The notes: a model not told the origin generated them from the sequence alone. A DNA stretch of 64,000 nucleotides from Actinophytocola gossypii (GCF_025165815.1 NZ_JAFFZE010000004.1:310001-374000), one strand, 5' to 3'. Counted from the stretch's first letter, positions 40,520-49,555 are shown. Numbers and translations are program-made.

Positions 40520-41743
40520 ATGGCGACGGGGACGGTGGGGGATGTCGTCCCACCCCGAGGTACCCGGCCGCGCAACCGGCGAGCCCTGATCATCGCCGCC
40601 GCGACGGATCTGTTCCACCAGAACGGCTACGAACAGGTCTCGATGAGCGACGTGGCCGACGCGGTGAACGTACGCCCCTCCGCCCTGTACCGGCATTTCG
40701 CCGGCAAACCGCAGCTGCTCGTCGCGACGATCGTCGAGGAGATGCGGCCGTTCCGCGAGGTTTTCACCGACCCGACGGTCGACGGCATCGACGACGTCCC
40801 CGAGCGGCTCGCGACCGCTGCCCTGGACCGGCGGCTGCTGGGCGAACTGTGGCAGCGCGAGGCGCGGAGCCTGCCGGACGACGAGTACGCGGTGCTGCGC
40901 GCCGAGGTCACCACGACGATCGGGATGCTCGCCGAAGTGGTGCGACGGAGCAGGCCGGAACTGCCGCCCGTCGTCGCGGACCTGCTCGCCCAGTGCGCGT
41001 GTTCGGTGCTTTCCGCCGTGTCGCAACGGAACGCCGCGCTGCCGAAGATGGTGCACGGCTCCGTGCTGCGAGCACTGCTGCACCAGGTCCTGCACGCCCC
41101 GCAGGCCACGGCGGCCGACCACGAACCCGGCCCGGGCCGGTTCGCTCCGGTCGCGCGCCGCGAGAGGGTGCTCGCTGCGGCGATCAGCCTGTTCGCCGCA
41201 CGCGGCTTCGTGTCCGTGAGCATGGACGACATCGGAGCGCGAGCAGGCATCGCGGGCCCGAGTGTGTACCACCACTTCGAGTCGAAGCAGAGTCTGCTCG
41301 AAGCCGCGTTCACCAGAGGTAACGAATGGCTGCGGCACGACCTGCACCGCGCGCTCGCCAAGGCCGTGGACACCCGGGACGCGCTGCGCCGACTGCTGTC
41401 CTCCTACGTCGACTTCACGATGGAGAACAGCGAGCAGGTGGACCTGCTCGTCACCGAACAGCGCCACCTCGCCGCCGACGTGCGCGACCGGATCCGGCAG
41501 GCACAACGCGAGTACATCGGCGAGTGGTTGCACCTGCTGGGCGAGTGCTCCAGCGGGATGAGCGCCGAGGAAGCCAAGATTCGCGTGCACGCGGTGACCA
41601 CGATGGTGAACGACGTCGCCCGCACGCGGCACCTGCGCGATCACCCGGCCACGGTGGAGACGGTGCGGCGTCTCGGCCGCACGATGCTGCTGTCGCCCGG
41701 CGAGCACGGTGCTCAGGTGGCCGGAAGCACCGCGACCGGGTGA
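40520..41743 (+). CDS. Tandem TetR-family regulator with two DNA-binding domains
   Basis: 407 residues, twice the usual length. A first TetR helix-turn-helix (residues about 17-66, IIAAATDLFHQNGYEQVSMSDVADAVNVRPSALYRHFAGKPQLL) and ligand domain are followed by a second complete TetR domain (residues about 212-262, VLAAAISLFAARGFVSVSMDDIGARAGIAGPSVYHHFESKQSLL) with its own C-terminal core. No frame break or internal stop separates them. ATG 40520 has GGGAGG upstream. It lies 25 bases after the acyl-CoA ligase and probably represses the operon in response to an acyl-CoA. Confidence 0.9.
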   Translation: MATGTVGDVVPPRGTRPRNRRALIIAAATDLFHQNGYEQVSMSDVADAVNVRPSALYRHFAGKPQLLVATIVEEMRPFREVFTDPTVDGIDDVPERLATAALDRRLLGELWQREARSLPDDEYAVLRAEVTTTIGMLAEVVRRSRPELPPVVADLLAQCACSVLSAVSQRNAALPKMVHGSVLRALLHQVLHAPQATAADHEPGPGRFAPVARRERVLAAAISLFAARGFVSVSMDDIGARAGIAGPSVYHHFESKQSLLEAAFTRGNEWLRHDLHRALAKAVDTRDALRRLLSSYVDFTMENSEQVDLLVTEQRHLAADVRDRIRQAQREYIGEWLHLLGECSSGMSAEEAKIRVHAVTTMVNDVARTRHLRDHPATVETVRRLGRTMLLSPGEHGAQVAGSTATG

Positions 41744-41798
41744 CTGGACACGCTCGGCTCCGGCAGGCGTTGGCGTCGAGACGCGAACACCGACCCAG

Positions 41799-41845
41799 GA
41801 ACGGCCGGAGGGTGCGGGCAGCGGCCCAGCACTCTCCGGCCGTTC
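41799..41845. terminator. Bidirectional hairpin between the TetR and EamA genes
   Basis: A 15-bp stem (41799-41813, GAACGGCCGGAGGGT, with 41831-41845, ACTCTCCGGCCGTTC; one G-T pair) and 17-base loop, 55 bases after the tandem TetR stop and before the convergent EamA stop. The rest of the 254-bp spacer shows nothing else. Confidence 0.65.
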
Positions 41846-41997
41846 ACGTGGCGGCCGCCGCGACGACGGCGTCGAGGGTGCGCATCCGGGCGGCGGCACC
41901 GGGGCGAGCCGCTGGCCGAGCGGCGACCCCGACCTACCTGCCGTGCGTCAGGATTCGAGCTCGACGACGTCGTTGCCCAGGCGACCGGCGGGCCGGC

Positions 41998-42918
41998 TCA
42001 GGTGCCGAGGTCGCCGGTTCGTGCCGTTCTGCTCGCGCCGGCCGACGCGGCGACCACGAGCAGCACCGCCAGCCACTGGACGGTGCCGAGGATCTCGTCG
42101 AGCACGACGAGGCCGACGAGTGCGGCCACCGCCGGTTCCAGGCTCATCAGCACGCCGAACACCTTCGGCGGGATCCGGCGGAGGGCCTCCAGCTCCAGCG
42201 AGTACGGGATCACCGAGGACAGCAGCGCCACGCCGAGCCCGACGAGCAGCACCCACGGCTCCAGCAGCGCGGTGCCGCTGTCCGCGATCCCGATCGGCGC
42301 GACCACGACCGTCGCCAGGGTCATGCCGATCGCGAGGCCGCCGCCGTCGGCGGTGTGCCGGCCCAGCGCCGCCCCGAGCAGGATGTAGGAGCCCCAGCAC
42401 ACGCCCGCGGCGAGTGCGAACAACAGACCGGCGAGGTGTATCTCGCCACGACCCTCGGCCAGCAGCACCACCCCACCGGCGGCGAGCAACGCCCACAGGC
42501 CGTCCAGCCAGCGTCGTGAGCCCGCGATGGCCACCGCGAGCGGGCCGAGGAACTCGATGGTCACCACGATGCCGAGCGGAACCGTCGCGAGCGCGAGGTA
42601 GAAGAACAGGTTCATCGCACCCAGGACCACGCCGTACCCGCAGACGACCAGCCACGCGCGCCGGCTCATCCGCGGCGAGGGCCGCCACACCAGCAGCAGC
42701 ACGGCCGCGGCGAAGAACAACCGCAGCGCGACGGTCCCGGCACTGCCGACCGTGCCGAACAGCTGCTTGGCCAGCGCCGCTCCCACCTGGACACTGATGA
42801 TCCCGGTCAGCACCTGCGCCGGCGGCGGCACCGCGCCGATCGTCCGTCCGGCCAGGGCGATCAGCCCGGCCCTCGGCAGTGGACCCGGCTGCGCCCGGTC
42901 GACGTACATGGTTGCCAT
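41998..42918 (-). CDS. EamA/RhtA-type drug/metabolite exporter
   Basis: 306 residues with about ten membrane helices in two EamA repeats. Conserved elements are VQVGAALAKQLFGTVGSAGTVALRL at the first helices, YLALATVPLGIVVTIEFLGPLAVAI and SSVIPYSLELEALRRIPPKVFGVLMSLEPAVAALVGLVVLDE, close to the RhtA threonine/homoserine exporter pattern. The start is uncertain: ATGs at 42927, 42918 and 42909 are possible and none has a strong ribosome site. It is monocistronic. Substrates may be amino acids or other metabolites. Confidence 0.85.
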   Translation of the reverse strand: MATMYVDRAQPGPLPRAGLIALAGRTIGAVPPPAQVLTGIISVQVGAALAKQLFGTVGSAGTVALRLFFAAAVLLLVWRPSPRMSRRAWLVVCGYGVVLGAMNLFFYLALATVPLGIVVTIEFLGPLAVAIAGSRRWLDGLWALLAAGGVVLLAEGRGEIHLAGLLFALAAGVCWGSYILLGAALGRHTADGGGLAIGMTLATVVVAPIGIADSGTALLEPWVLLVGLGVALLSSVIPYSLELEALRRIPPKVFGVLMSLEPAVAALVGLVVLDEILGTVQWLAVLLVVAASAGASRTARTGDLGT

Positions 42919-42940
42919 GTCCCGCATTCTGCGACACGGT

Positions 42941-44164
42941 TCAACAGGGTTTCCGCAGCACCGCCCCCGAGGTACCCGGCAGGGACACCGACGTGACGGT
43001 CCGCGAGTCCTGGTCGACGTACTCGGCACCGAGGTCGACGGCCACCGGACCGGTGTCGGTCGGGTTCGCGTTCACCACCGCCGCGCCGCAGGCGAAGTCA
43101 CGGCGGAAGACGTTCGTGCCAACCGAGCGGTACGGACCCGTGGGGGCGCCGAGGTCCCAGTCGTACTCGGGGTGCCACGGCGTCGGGTCGCCGTAGCCGT
43201 CGGTGCGGCCGATCTCGGCGAACGCGGCCAGGTCGCCGGCCGCCATCAGGTAGCTCGCGAGGGCGTAGCGGAACGGCTGTTCGGCGCCCTCGGTGAAGTG
43301 CGGCTGCACCCAGGTGATCTTGCCCCGGGCCTCGTTCGACGCGATCTGGGCGACCTGCCGGCTCCACCCCTCGCCGTACTCGGGGAGCATGTCGTCGTCG
43401 GCGAAGGTCAGCCACCACTCGTCGAAGGCGCCGTCCAGGTGCTCGGTGTAGGCGTCCCAGACGCCCTCGTGCAGCCGCGCGTTCGACAGGTTGGCGACGG
43501 TCTTCAGCCCGGCGGCGGTGAACTCGTCGCGGGTGCCGGCCAGCATGGAGACGTACGCCTCCCGCATCGCCTCGTCGGTCGGGTACTCCTCCGGGCAGAC
43601 GCCCTCGTGGTAGGCGTCGCACGTCATCAGGGTGTTGTCCATGAACACGCCGTCGAAGCCGGCCTCGGTGCTGGCGGCGATCACGTTGTCCGCCCAGGCC
43701 TGCTGGTACGCGGGGTCGCCGACGTCCATCTGCCAGTGGCCCTCGTAGCCGCTGTACTCGAACCGCTGCCCGTCCGGGCCGCGCAGGAACCACTCGGGGT
43801 GGTGCTCGTCGGCGGCGCAGTAGCCGACGCCGGTGGGCAGGTGGGTGTCATCGACGCCGTCGCGGCAGGCGTAGCTGCGGGTGGAGGTCAGGTCCTTGTA
43901 GACGAACACCTGGACGTCCGGGTTCGCCGCCTTGAGCTCGCGGGCCAGGTCGCCCTCCCAGGCGTTCAGCACGACGTAGCCGCGCCGTTCGGCCTCGGTC
44001 TCCAGCATGTCGCCCGTGGTCGGGGTGCTGTTCATGTGCAGCCAGAACGATGACACCGTGCGCCCGGATCCGGCGGCGTCGGCACCGGTGGCGGGCAGCA
44101 GGACGGTCGTGGCCGCGAGTGCGGCGACGGCGGAAGCGAACAAGCGGATGGGGAACCGAGGCAT
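42941..44164 (-). CDS. Secreted putative glycoside hydrolase (GHL15-like)
   Basis: 407 residues with an N-terminal signal peptide (RLFASAVAALAATTVLLPATGADA). The mature part looks like a TIM barrel of the putative glycosyl hydrolase group 15: SSFWLHMNSTPTTGDMLE at the start, DVQVFVYKDLTSTRSYACRDG, GFDGVFMDNTLMTCDAYHEG (Asp candidate) and DGAFDEWWLTFAD. Cysteines in YACRDG..GYCAAD and CDAYHEGVC could form disulfides outside the cell. The activity of the group is not well established; polysaccharide cleavage is inferred. The gene is monocistronic. Confidence 0.7.
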   Translation of the reverse strand: MPRFPIRLFASAVAALAATTVLLPATGADAAGSGRTVSSFWLHMNSTPTTGDMLETEAERRGYVVLNAWEGDLARELKAANPDVQVFVYKDLTSTRSYACRDGVDDTHLPTGVGYCAADEHHPEWFLRGPDGQRFEYSGYEGHWQMDVGDPAYQQAWADNVIAASTEAGFDGVFMDNTLMTCDAYHEGVCPEEYPTDEAMREAYVSMLAGTRDEFTAAGLKTVANLSNARLHEGVWDAYTEHLDGAFDEWWLTFADDDMLPEYGEGWSRQVAQIASNEARGKITWVQPHFTEGAEQPFRYALASYLMAAGDLAAFAEIGRTDGYGDPTPWHPEYDWDLGAPTGPYRSVGTNVFRRDFACGAAVVNANPTDTGPVAVDLGAEYVDQDSRTVTSVSLPGTSGAVLRKPC

Positions 44165-44332
44165 GACGAACTCCCTCGTGCGACCGGGGGAAGTTTTCCT
44201 CGTGCCCGATGCACGGTTGGTGATTCACTTGGGGATGTGGCGAACGGCCAGGTTGTCGCGGCAGTAAAACCGCTGGTCAGCGCCCAAGTCAAGTAACGCA
44301 CGTCACAAATGGACAGAAGGATTGGTGGGCCG

Positions 44333-45451
44333 ATGTCCTCGAACCTGACCCGACGCGCGCTGCTCGCCGGCGCCTCCGCCGCCGGCCTGGCGCTCGCCCT
44401 GCCCGGCACCGCCACCGCCCAACGGCTCGGTTACGCGGCCTTCCGCGTCGTGCGCGTGCGCCCGGGCGAGCCTGCGCGGCCGGAGATCACGCTGCCCGAC
44501 GGCTACGAGATCGTGCCCGGCGAGCGGTACTCCGTCGCCAGCCGCGCCGAGTTCTACACGTTCGTCCGCGGCCCGGTGACCGACGGCATCGACGTGCGCG
44601 TCTCGTGGCCGAGGGTGCCGGTCCGCGCGGTGGTGCACCAGGAGACCCGCCTCGGGCTGCGCCGCCACCGGGACGGTGTCGCGTTCACGCTGCCGATCAC
44701 CGAGCCGTCGGCCGACGCGAACCAGCCGACGCTCCAGGTGTGGAGCCACCCGGACATCTCGCCCGGCGTGCACTTCCGCATCGAGCACAACGACCCGGAC
44801 CGGGTTGCCGGCCCGTGGACGACGGTGGAGTGGCCGGCGGGCCAGGTGCGGTCGGTCGTGCACCAGCTGATCGCGGCCCACGTGATCTGCCGCGACTCCG
44901 GCCTGGCCGCCGTCGCCGCGGCGAAGGGACACCGGTTCGTGCTGATGGGGTTCGAGACCAACAACACCCTGCACGCGGACAACCCGCCGCACTGGCACAT
45001 CTCGTACAACTCGGGCCCCGACTTCGGCGCGAAGACGCACAACCCGCACTTCTGGCTGGACGAGCAGGGCCGCACGTTCTACAACGGCATGGACGTCACC
45101 GGCCACGGCAGGTCCAAGCACTACGTCGGCGACCCGGCACCCGTCCACGACTTCGTCGGCGACGCCAACGGCGGGCGCGGCGACCTCGTCGTCACCTTCA
45201 CCATCCGCGAGGACGGCGGCCTGACCATCGCCCCCGCGACCGGCCCGGCGTACGCGATCGCGGCCGGCCGCGACGGAACCCTGCTCGACGAGGTGACCGT
45301 ACTGCGCGCGAACCGGCCCTGGCTGCGGATCACCACCCGGGACCTGGTGAAGCCGGGCCTGCTCCTGGTCAGGATCGACGGCCTCGAGAACCGGCACGAG
45401 TCCCGCCGGGAGGTGCTCCGCTACGACCCGCTGACCGGCGTGCTCCAGTGA
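44333..45451 (+). CDS. Tat-type secreted protein of unknown function
   Basis: 372 residues. A twin-arginine signal (NLTRRALLAGASAAGLALALPGTATA) suggests export in folded form. I do not recognise the family. The mature protein is rich in beta-type sequence and aromatic/His residues: VHQETRLGLRRHRDGVAF, MGFETNNTLHADNPPHWHISYNSGPDFG and KTHNPHFWLDEQGRTFYNG, where a His cluster (HADNPPHWH, THNPHFW) may hold a metal. The C-terminus (WLRITTRDLVKPGLLLVRIDGLENR) has no match I know. I start at ATG 44333, with AAGGA and GGTGGG upstream, rather than 44309. Confidence 0.6.
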   Translation: MSSNLTRRALLAGASAAGLALALPGTATAQRLGYAAFRVVRVRPGEPARPEITLPDGYEIVPGERYSVASRAEFYTFVRGPVTDGIDVRVSWPRVPVRAVVHQETRLGLRRHRDGVAFTLPITEPSADANQPTLQVWSHPDISPGVHFRIEHNDPDRVAGPWTTVEWPAGQVRSVVHQLIAAHVICRDSGLAAVAAAKGHRFVLMGFETNNTLHADNPPHWHISYNSGPDFGAKTHNPHFWLDEQGRTFYNGMDVTGHGRSKHYVGDPAPVHDFVGDANGGRGDLVVTFTIREDGGLTIAPATGPAYAIAAGRDGTLLDEVTVLRANRPWLRITTRDLVKPGLLLVRIDGLENRHESRREVLRYDPLTGVLQ

Positions 45452-45469
45452 CCGCCCGGCGGAACCGGC

Positions 45470-46450
45470 TCAGCGCGGCAGCTCGCGGAGGTAGTCGGCG
45501 AAGCCCTCCAGGCCGTCGACGTTGCGGGGGCCGCTGATGCCCTCGTTGTAGTCGAGGATGTGGAAGCGGTCGTTCACCACGGCGGGCAGGGTCGCGGTCG
45601 TGGGCGAGGTCTTCAGGAAGTCGATCTTCTCCTGGGCGGGCTGGTCGCCGTAGTCGAGGATGATGATCACCTCGGGCTGGGCCCGGACGACCGACTCCCA
45701 GCCGACCTGGGTCCAGCGCTCGTCGAGGTCGGCGAAGATGTTGCGGCCGCCGGCGAAGGAGATGATCTCGTTGGGCGGCACCTGGTTGCCGGCGGTGAAC
45801 GGCTGGTCGGTGCCCGAGTCGTACAGGAACACGGGCACCGGATCCCCTTGCGGCACCTGGGACTTCACCTTCTCGACCCGGTCCTTCAGGTCCGCGACCA
45901 CCTGCCGCGCGCGGTCCTCGACGCCGAAGATCCGGCCCAGCCGCTCCAGGTCCGTGAAGAGGGCCTCGAACGGGGTGACCCGCTCGGGGTGGTTCGGGTA
46001 GTTGTAGCAGGACTCGGTGTGCATGAAGCTCTGGATGCCCAGCCCGTCCAGGATCTCCGGGGTGATGCCGCGCTCGTCGGAGAAGCCGGACCGCCAGCCG
46101 GCCACCACCAGGTCGGCGTTCGCCTCGACGACCACCTCCTTGTTGAGCAGGTCGTCGCCGAGGAACTCGACCTTCGCGTACTCCGCCGCCCACGGCGACT
46201 CCTCGACCGGCGGGTTCGCCGGCGGCATCACGTAGCCGTGCACGTGCTCGGTCAGCCCGAGCGCGAACAGCTTGTCCGCGCTGCCGCCCTCGTACGCCAC
46301 CGCCCGCTCGGGCGTGGTGTACTCGACGTCCTCGCCGCAGCGGGGCACCGTGACGGTGGCCGCCTCCGGTTCCTCGGCGACCCGCGCCCCGCACGCCGCG
46401 AGCGGGATCATCGCGACGAGGAGCGCGGCGCGCCTACGCACGTTGACCAT
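45470..46450 (-). CDS. FecB-type metal/siderophore substrate-binding lipoprotein
   Basis: 326 residues. Signal sequence with lipobox LAAC (RAALLVAMIPLAACGARV). The TroA/FepB-like fold is seen in PERAVAYEGGSADKLFALGLTEHVHGYVM, VEANADLVVAGWRSGF and GRNIFADLDERWTQVGWESVVRAQPEVIIIL. It delivers iron-siderophore, cobalamin or a related metal complex. The gene follows its ATPase with a 17-base overlap and is last in the operon, which is unusual but functional. Confidence 0.85.
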   Translation of the reverse strand: MVNVRRRAALLVAMIPLAACGARVAEEPEAATVTVPRCGEDVEYTTPERAVAYEGGSADKLFALGLTEHVHGYVMPPANPPVEESPWAAEYAKVEFLGDDLLNKEVVVEANADLVVAGWRSGFSDERGITPEILDGLGIQSFMHTESCYNYPNHPERVTPFEALFTDLERLGRIFGVEDRARQVVADLKDRVEKVKSQVPQGDPVPVFLYDSGTDQPFTAGNQVPPNEIISFAGGRNIFADLDERWTQVGWESVVRAQPEVIIILDYGDQPAQEKIDFLKTSPTTATLPAVVNDRFHILDYNEGISGPRNVDGLEGFADYLRELPR

Positions 46451-47234
46451 CGGGATCTACCTCCAATGTGGACAGTGAGTGGAGCAGTTGCGGCGCACCG
46501 TTCTCCGGGTGCCGGACGACGACCACGTCGACGCCGAACACCTCGCGCACGAGCTCCGGGGTGAGCACGTCCGCCGGTGTCCCGGACGCGACCAGCACGC
46601 CGCCGGCGAGCACCCCGATCCGGTCGCAGGCGACGGCGGCGAGGTTGAGGTCGTGCACCACGACGAGGACGGTGCGCCCCGAGTTCCGCAGCAGGGTGAG
46701 CAGTTCGACCTGGTGCCGGAGGTCGAGGTGGTTCGTCGGCTCGTCGAGCACCAGTACCTCGGGCTCCTGTGCGAGCGCGCGGGCGATCAGCACCCGCTGT
46801 CGCTCGCCGCCGGACAGCGACAGCACGCTCCGCTCCGCCAGGCGCAGCACGTCGAGCCGGGCCATCGCGTCCCGGCACACGTCGCGGTCGCGTGCGGACA
46901 ACGACCGGTTGCCCGGCAGGTGCGGGGTACGCCCGAACGCGACGACCTCCGCCACGGTGAAGTCGAGGTCGACGCTGTTCTCCTGGGTGAGCGCGGCGAT
47001 CCGCTTCGCGCTCTCCCGAGGGGTCAGCGTGGCCAGGTCGGTGGTGTCGAGGCGGACCGCTCCCCCGCTGGGCGCCATCGCCCGGTACACGCAGCGCAGC
47101 ACGGTGGACTTCCCGGAACCGTTGGGGCCCACCAGACCGACGACCTCACCGGCCGGCACGTCCAGCCGCAGCTCGCGGACGATCGGGTGCTGGTCGACGG
47201 TCACCGACAGCTCGTCGAAGGTCAGCTCCGCCAC
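46434..47234 (-). CDS. FecE-type ABC transporter ATP-binding protein
   Basis: 266 residues. Walker A is GPNGSGKSTVLRC, signature LSGGERQRVLIARALAQ, Walker B VLVLDEPTNHLD and switch His LVVVHDLNLAA, all typical for siderophore/B12 importers (FepC/BtuD type). The ATG at 47234 is separated by one base from the permease stop. It powers import by the FecCD-like permease with the lipoprotein encoded next. Confidence 0.95.
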   Translation of the reverse strand: MAELTFDELSVTVDQHPIVRELRLDVPAGEVVGLVGPNGSGKSTVLRCVYRAMAPSGGAVRLDTTDLATLTPRESAKRIAALTQENSVDLDFTVAEVVAFGRTPHLPGNRSLSARDRDVCRDAMARLDVLRLAERSVLSLSGGERQRVLIARALAQEPEVLVLDEPTNHLDLRHQVELLTLLRNSGRTVLVVVHDLNLAAVACDRIGVLAGGVLVASGTPADVLTPELVREVFGVDVVVVRHPENGAPQLLHSLSTLEVDPDGQRA

Positions 47235-47235
47235 G

Positions 47236-48297
47236 TCATCGTCCCCCGAACAGGTAGCCCCGGCGCCGCATCAGCACCACGAACACCGGCACGCCGACGA
47301 GCGCGGTGATCGCGCCCAACGGCAGCTCGCGCGGCGCGACGACGGTCCGCGACACCAGGTCGACCCACACCATCAGCACGGCCCCCACCAGCGGCGCGAC
47401 GACCAGCACCCGCGCGTGCGCGGCACCGACCAGGATCCGCACCACGTGCGGCACCACCAGCCCGACGAACCCGATGGCGCCGCTCACCGCCACCATCGCG
47501 CCGGTGGCCACCGCGGCAAGTACGAACAGTCCTCTTCGGACCGAGGACGCGTCGACCCCGAGGCTCCCGGCCGTCTCGTCGCCGAGCGACAGCACGTCCA
47601 GCGCCCGGCCGTACCGGCGCAGCACCACGAGCACGGCCAGCACGACCACCGCCACCACCGGCAGCGAACCCCACGTCGCCGCGCCGAACCCGCCCATCGT
47701 CCAGAACAGCACCGCGCTCGTCGCCTCGCTGTCCGGGGCGAAGTAGATGATCACGCTGAGCACGGCCTGGAACCCGAACGCCATCGCGACGCCGGTCAGC
47801 ACCAGCCGCAACGGCATGATCCCGGCGGCCGAGCGGGCCGCGAGGTAGACGAGCAGGGACGCGCCGAGCGCACCGAGGAACGCGCCGGCCGACACCGCGT
47901 AGATGCCGAGCCCGGCGAGTCCGCCGGACACGCTCACCCCGACCGCGCCCACCGAGGCGCCCGAGGAAACGCCGAGGATGAACGGGTCCGCCAACGCGTT
48001 GCGCACCAACGCCTGCACCACGACCCCGACCGCCGCGAGCCCGGCTCCGACGATCGCCGCCAGCAGCACCCGGGGCGTCCGGATCTGCCAGACGATCTGG
48101 TAGGTGGTCACCTCGTCCGAGCCGATCTCCCCACCCGTCAGCGCCGCCCACAGGTACCGCACGGTCTCCCCCGGCGCGATCACGGCCGGTCCCAGCCCGG
48201 CCGCCACCAGCACCGAGCCGACCAGGACGACGGACAGGGCGACCGCGAATCCGAGCACGGACCCGTCCACCCGTCGCCAACCTGTAGTGATTGTCAT
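47236..48297 (-). CDS. FecCD-type metal/siderophore ABC transporter permease
   Basis: 353 residues with about ten membrane helices. The FecCD signature is IRTPRVLLAAIVGAGLAAVGVVVQALVRNALADPFILGVSSGASVGAV and the C-terminal FVGLVVPHVVRILVGAAHARVLVVAPLVGAVLMVWVDLVSRTVVAPRELPLGAITALVGVPVFVVLM. I start at ATG 48297, where homology begins; the ORF to 48537 is unsupported. A direct repeat TGACAA-TGACAA overlaps the start codon. First gene of the permease-ATPase-lipoprotein operon. Confidence 0.9.
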   Translation of the reverse strand: MTITTGWRRVDGSVLGFAVALSVVLVGSVLVAAGLGPAVIAPGETVRYLWAALTGGEIGSDEVTTYQIVWQIRTPRVLLAAIVGAGLAAVGVVVQALVRNALADPFILGVSSGASVGAVGVSVSGGLAGLGIYAVSAGAFLGALGASLLVYLAARSAAGIMPLRLVLTGVAMAFGFQAVLSVIIYFAPDSEATSAVLFWTMGGFGAATWGSLPVVAVVVLAVLVVLRRYGRALDVLSLGDETAGSLGVDASSVRRGLFVLAAVATGAMVAVSGAIGFVGLVVPHVVRILVGAAHARVLVVAPLVGAVLMVWVDLVSRTVVAPRELPLGAITALVGVPVFVVLMRRRGYLFGGR

Positions 48298-48303
48298 TGT
48301 CAA
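48286..48303. promoter_or_regulatory. Possible metal-regulator half-sites at the FecCD start
   Basis: On the minus strand TTGACAATGACAATCA overlaps the permease start codon; on the plus strand this reads TGATTGTCATTGTCA. The ends (TGA...TCA, ATT-x-TCA) resemble half of the actinomycete Zur consensus, but the inner bases do not match both arms. It is not an IdeR/DmdR-type TTAGGTTAGGC site. Weak evidence only. Confidence 0.2.
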
Positions 48304-48457
48304 GAACTCTACCCCGGCGCGTTCGGGTGATCGACACCCGGCCACGCTGTGACCGGACGCTTCCGAACGAACACGATCGGGTGAGGTACCCGCGTGCTCA
48401 GGCCGCGCGGAAACGCGTGAGCGGATAGGAAGAGGCGAGTCGGGGAAGGGAGTCGCG

Positions 48458-49555
48458 GTGGAGTCCAGGGTGCTGCCGGCGGTGATCGCGGTGATCGGTG
48501 GCGTGCTGCTCGCCGTGCTGCTGCTGGTTCCGTTCATCTACCGCAGCTACCGGCGGCGCGGCGAGCTGGGCCTCGGCGGCGCGGTGGTCGCGTTCGCGTT
48601 CCTGGTCTACGCGATCGCGTTGATCGCCTACACGCTGCTGCCGCTGCCCTCGATCGACGAGTCCTGGTGCGCCGAGCACAGCCGGTTCGGCACCCCGCAG
48701 CTGGATCCGCTGCGGATCGTCGCCGACATCCGTGAGCACGCCGGGGTGCTCGGCAACGCGGCCGTGCAGCAGGGCATGTTCAACATCGCGCTGTTCGTCC
48801 CGCTTGGCGCGTTCCTGCGGGCGCACCTGCGGCGCCGGGGCGTGCCGACCGTCGTCCTCGCCGGGCTCGGGGTCTCGCTGCTGATCGAGTTCACCCAGCT
48901 CACCGGCAACTGGTTCCTGTTCCCCTGCCCGTACCGGCTGTTCGACGTGGACGACCTGATCGCGAACACGCTCGGCACCGCCATCGGCGTCCTCGCCGCG
49001 CCGATGATCCGGCGGCTGCAGGGCGACCCGCGGCTGCCAGCCGGCGCGCCGCGCCCGGTCACCACCGGCAGGCGGCTGCTCGGCATGCTCGTCGACCTGG
49101 TGTCGGTGTTCCTGCTCGGCGCGCTGATGAGCGTCGCGGCGAACCTCCTCACCTGGTACACCACCGGCGGCTACCTCAACGACAACCGGGTCGCCGGCAC
49201 CGTGCTCACCACCTGGCTGCCCGCGGTGCTGCTGCTCGTGCTGCCGTCACTTGCCCCGGCCGGGGCCACCTTCGGCCAGCGCGCGGTACGCCTGCACCGG
49301 ACCGGCCCGGACGGCGGACGGGCCGGCGTCCGGGTGCTCCCGGCCCTGCTGACCGGCACCTTCGGCTACTACGTCCTCGCCGGCCTCGACGGTTGGGTCC
49401 CCGCCGCCGGCACGCTGTCGCTCGTGCTGCTCGTGGCCGGCGGCGTGCTGGCCTGGCGGCCGCGCTCGCACCCCGGCCTGTCCGGCGTCGTGTCCGGGCT
49501 GCGGGTGGTCGACGCGCGCGCCGCGGACAGCCGGGAGCCGGTCAGGAGCGCCTGA
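48458..49555 (+). CDS. VanZ-like and RDD-domain membrane protein
   Basis: 365 residues with about eight or nine membrane helices. Residues about 40-185 form a VanZ-like domain: AIALIAYTLLPLPSID, FNIALFVPLGAFLRAHLRRRG, LIEFTQLTGNW and FDVDDLIANTLGTAIG. The C-terminal part is RDD-like (GRRLLGMLVDLVSVFLLGALMS, SLAPAGATFGQRAVRLH). VanZ proteins are linked to glycopeptide (teicoplanin) resistance and cell-envelope traits, but many are uncharacterised. The GTG start has GGGAAGGGAG upstream. The gene overlaps the convergent methyltransferase gene by 14 bases. Confidence 0.8.
   Translation: MESRVLPAVIAVIGGVLLAVLLLVPFIYRSYRRRGELGLGGAVVAFAFLVYAIALIAYTLLPLPSIDESWCAEHSRFGTPQLDPLRIVADIREHAGVLGNAAVQQGMFNIALFVPLGAFLRAHLRRRGVPTVVLAGLGVSLLIEFTQLTGNWFLFPCPYRLFDVDDLIANTLGTAIGVLAAPMIRRLQGDPRLPAGAPRPVTTGRRLLGMLVDLVSVFLLGALMSVAANLLTWYTTGGYLNDNRVAGTVLTTWLPAVLLLVLPSLAPAGATFGQRAVRLHRTGPDGGRAGVRVLPALLTGTFGYYVLAGLDGWVPAAGTLSLVLLVAGGVLAWRPRSHPGLSGVVSGLRVVDARAADSREPVRSA

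Noticed and set aside
44220-44290. ACTTGG...CCAAGT inverted repeat as an operator
   Set aside because: The arms are about 50 bases apart and short, within chance expectation.
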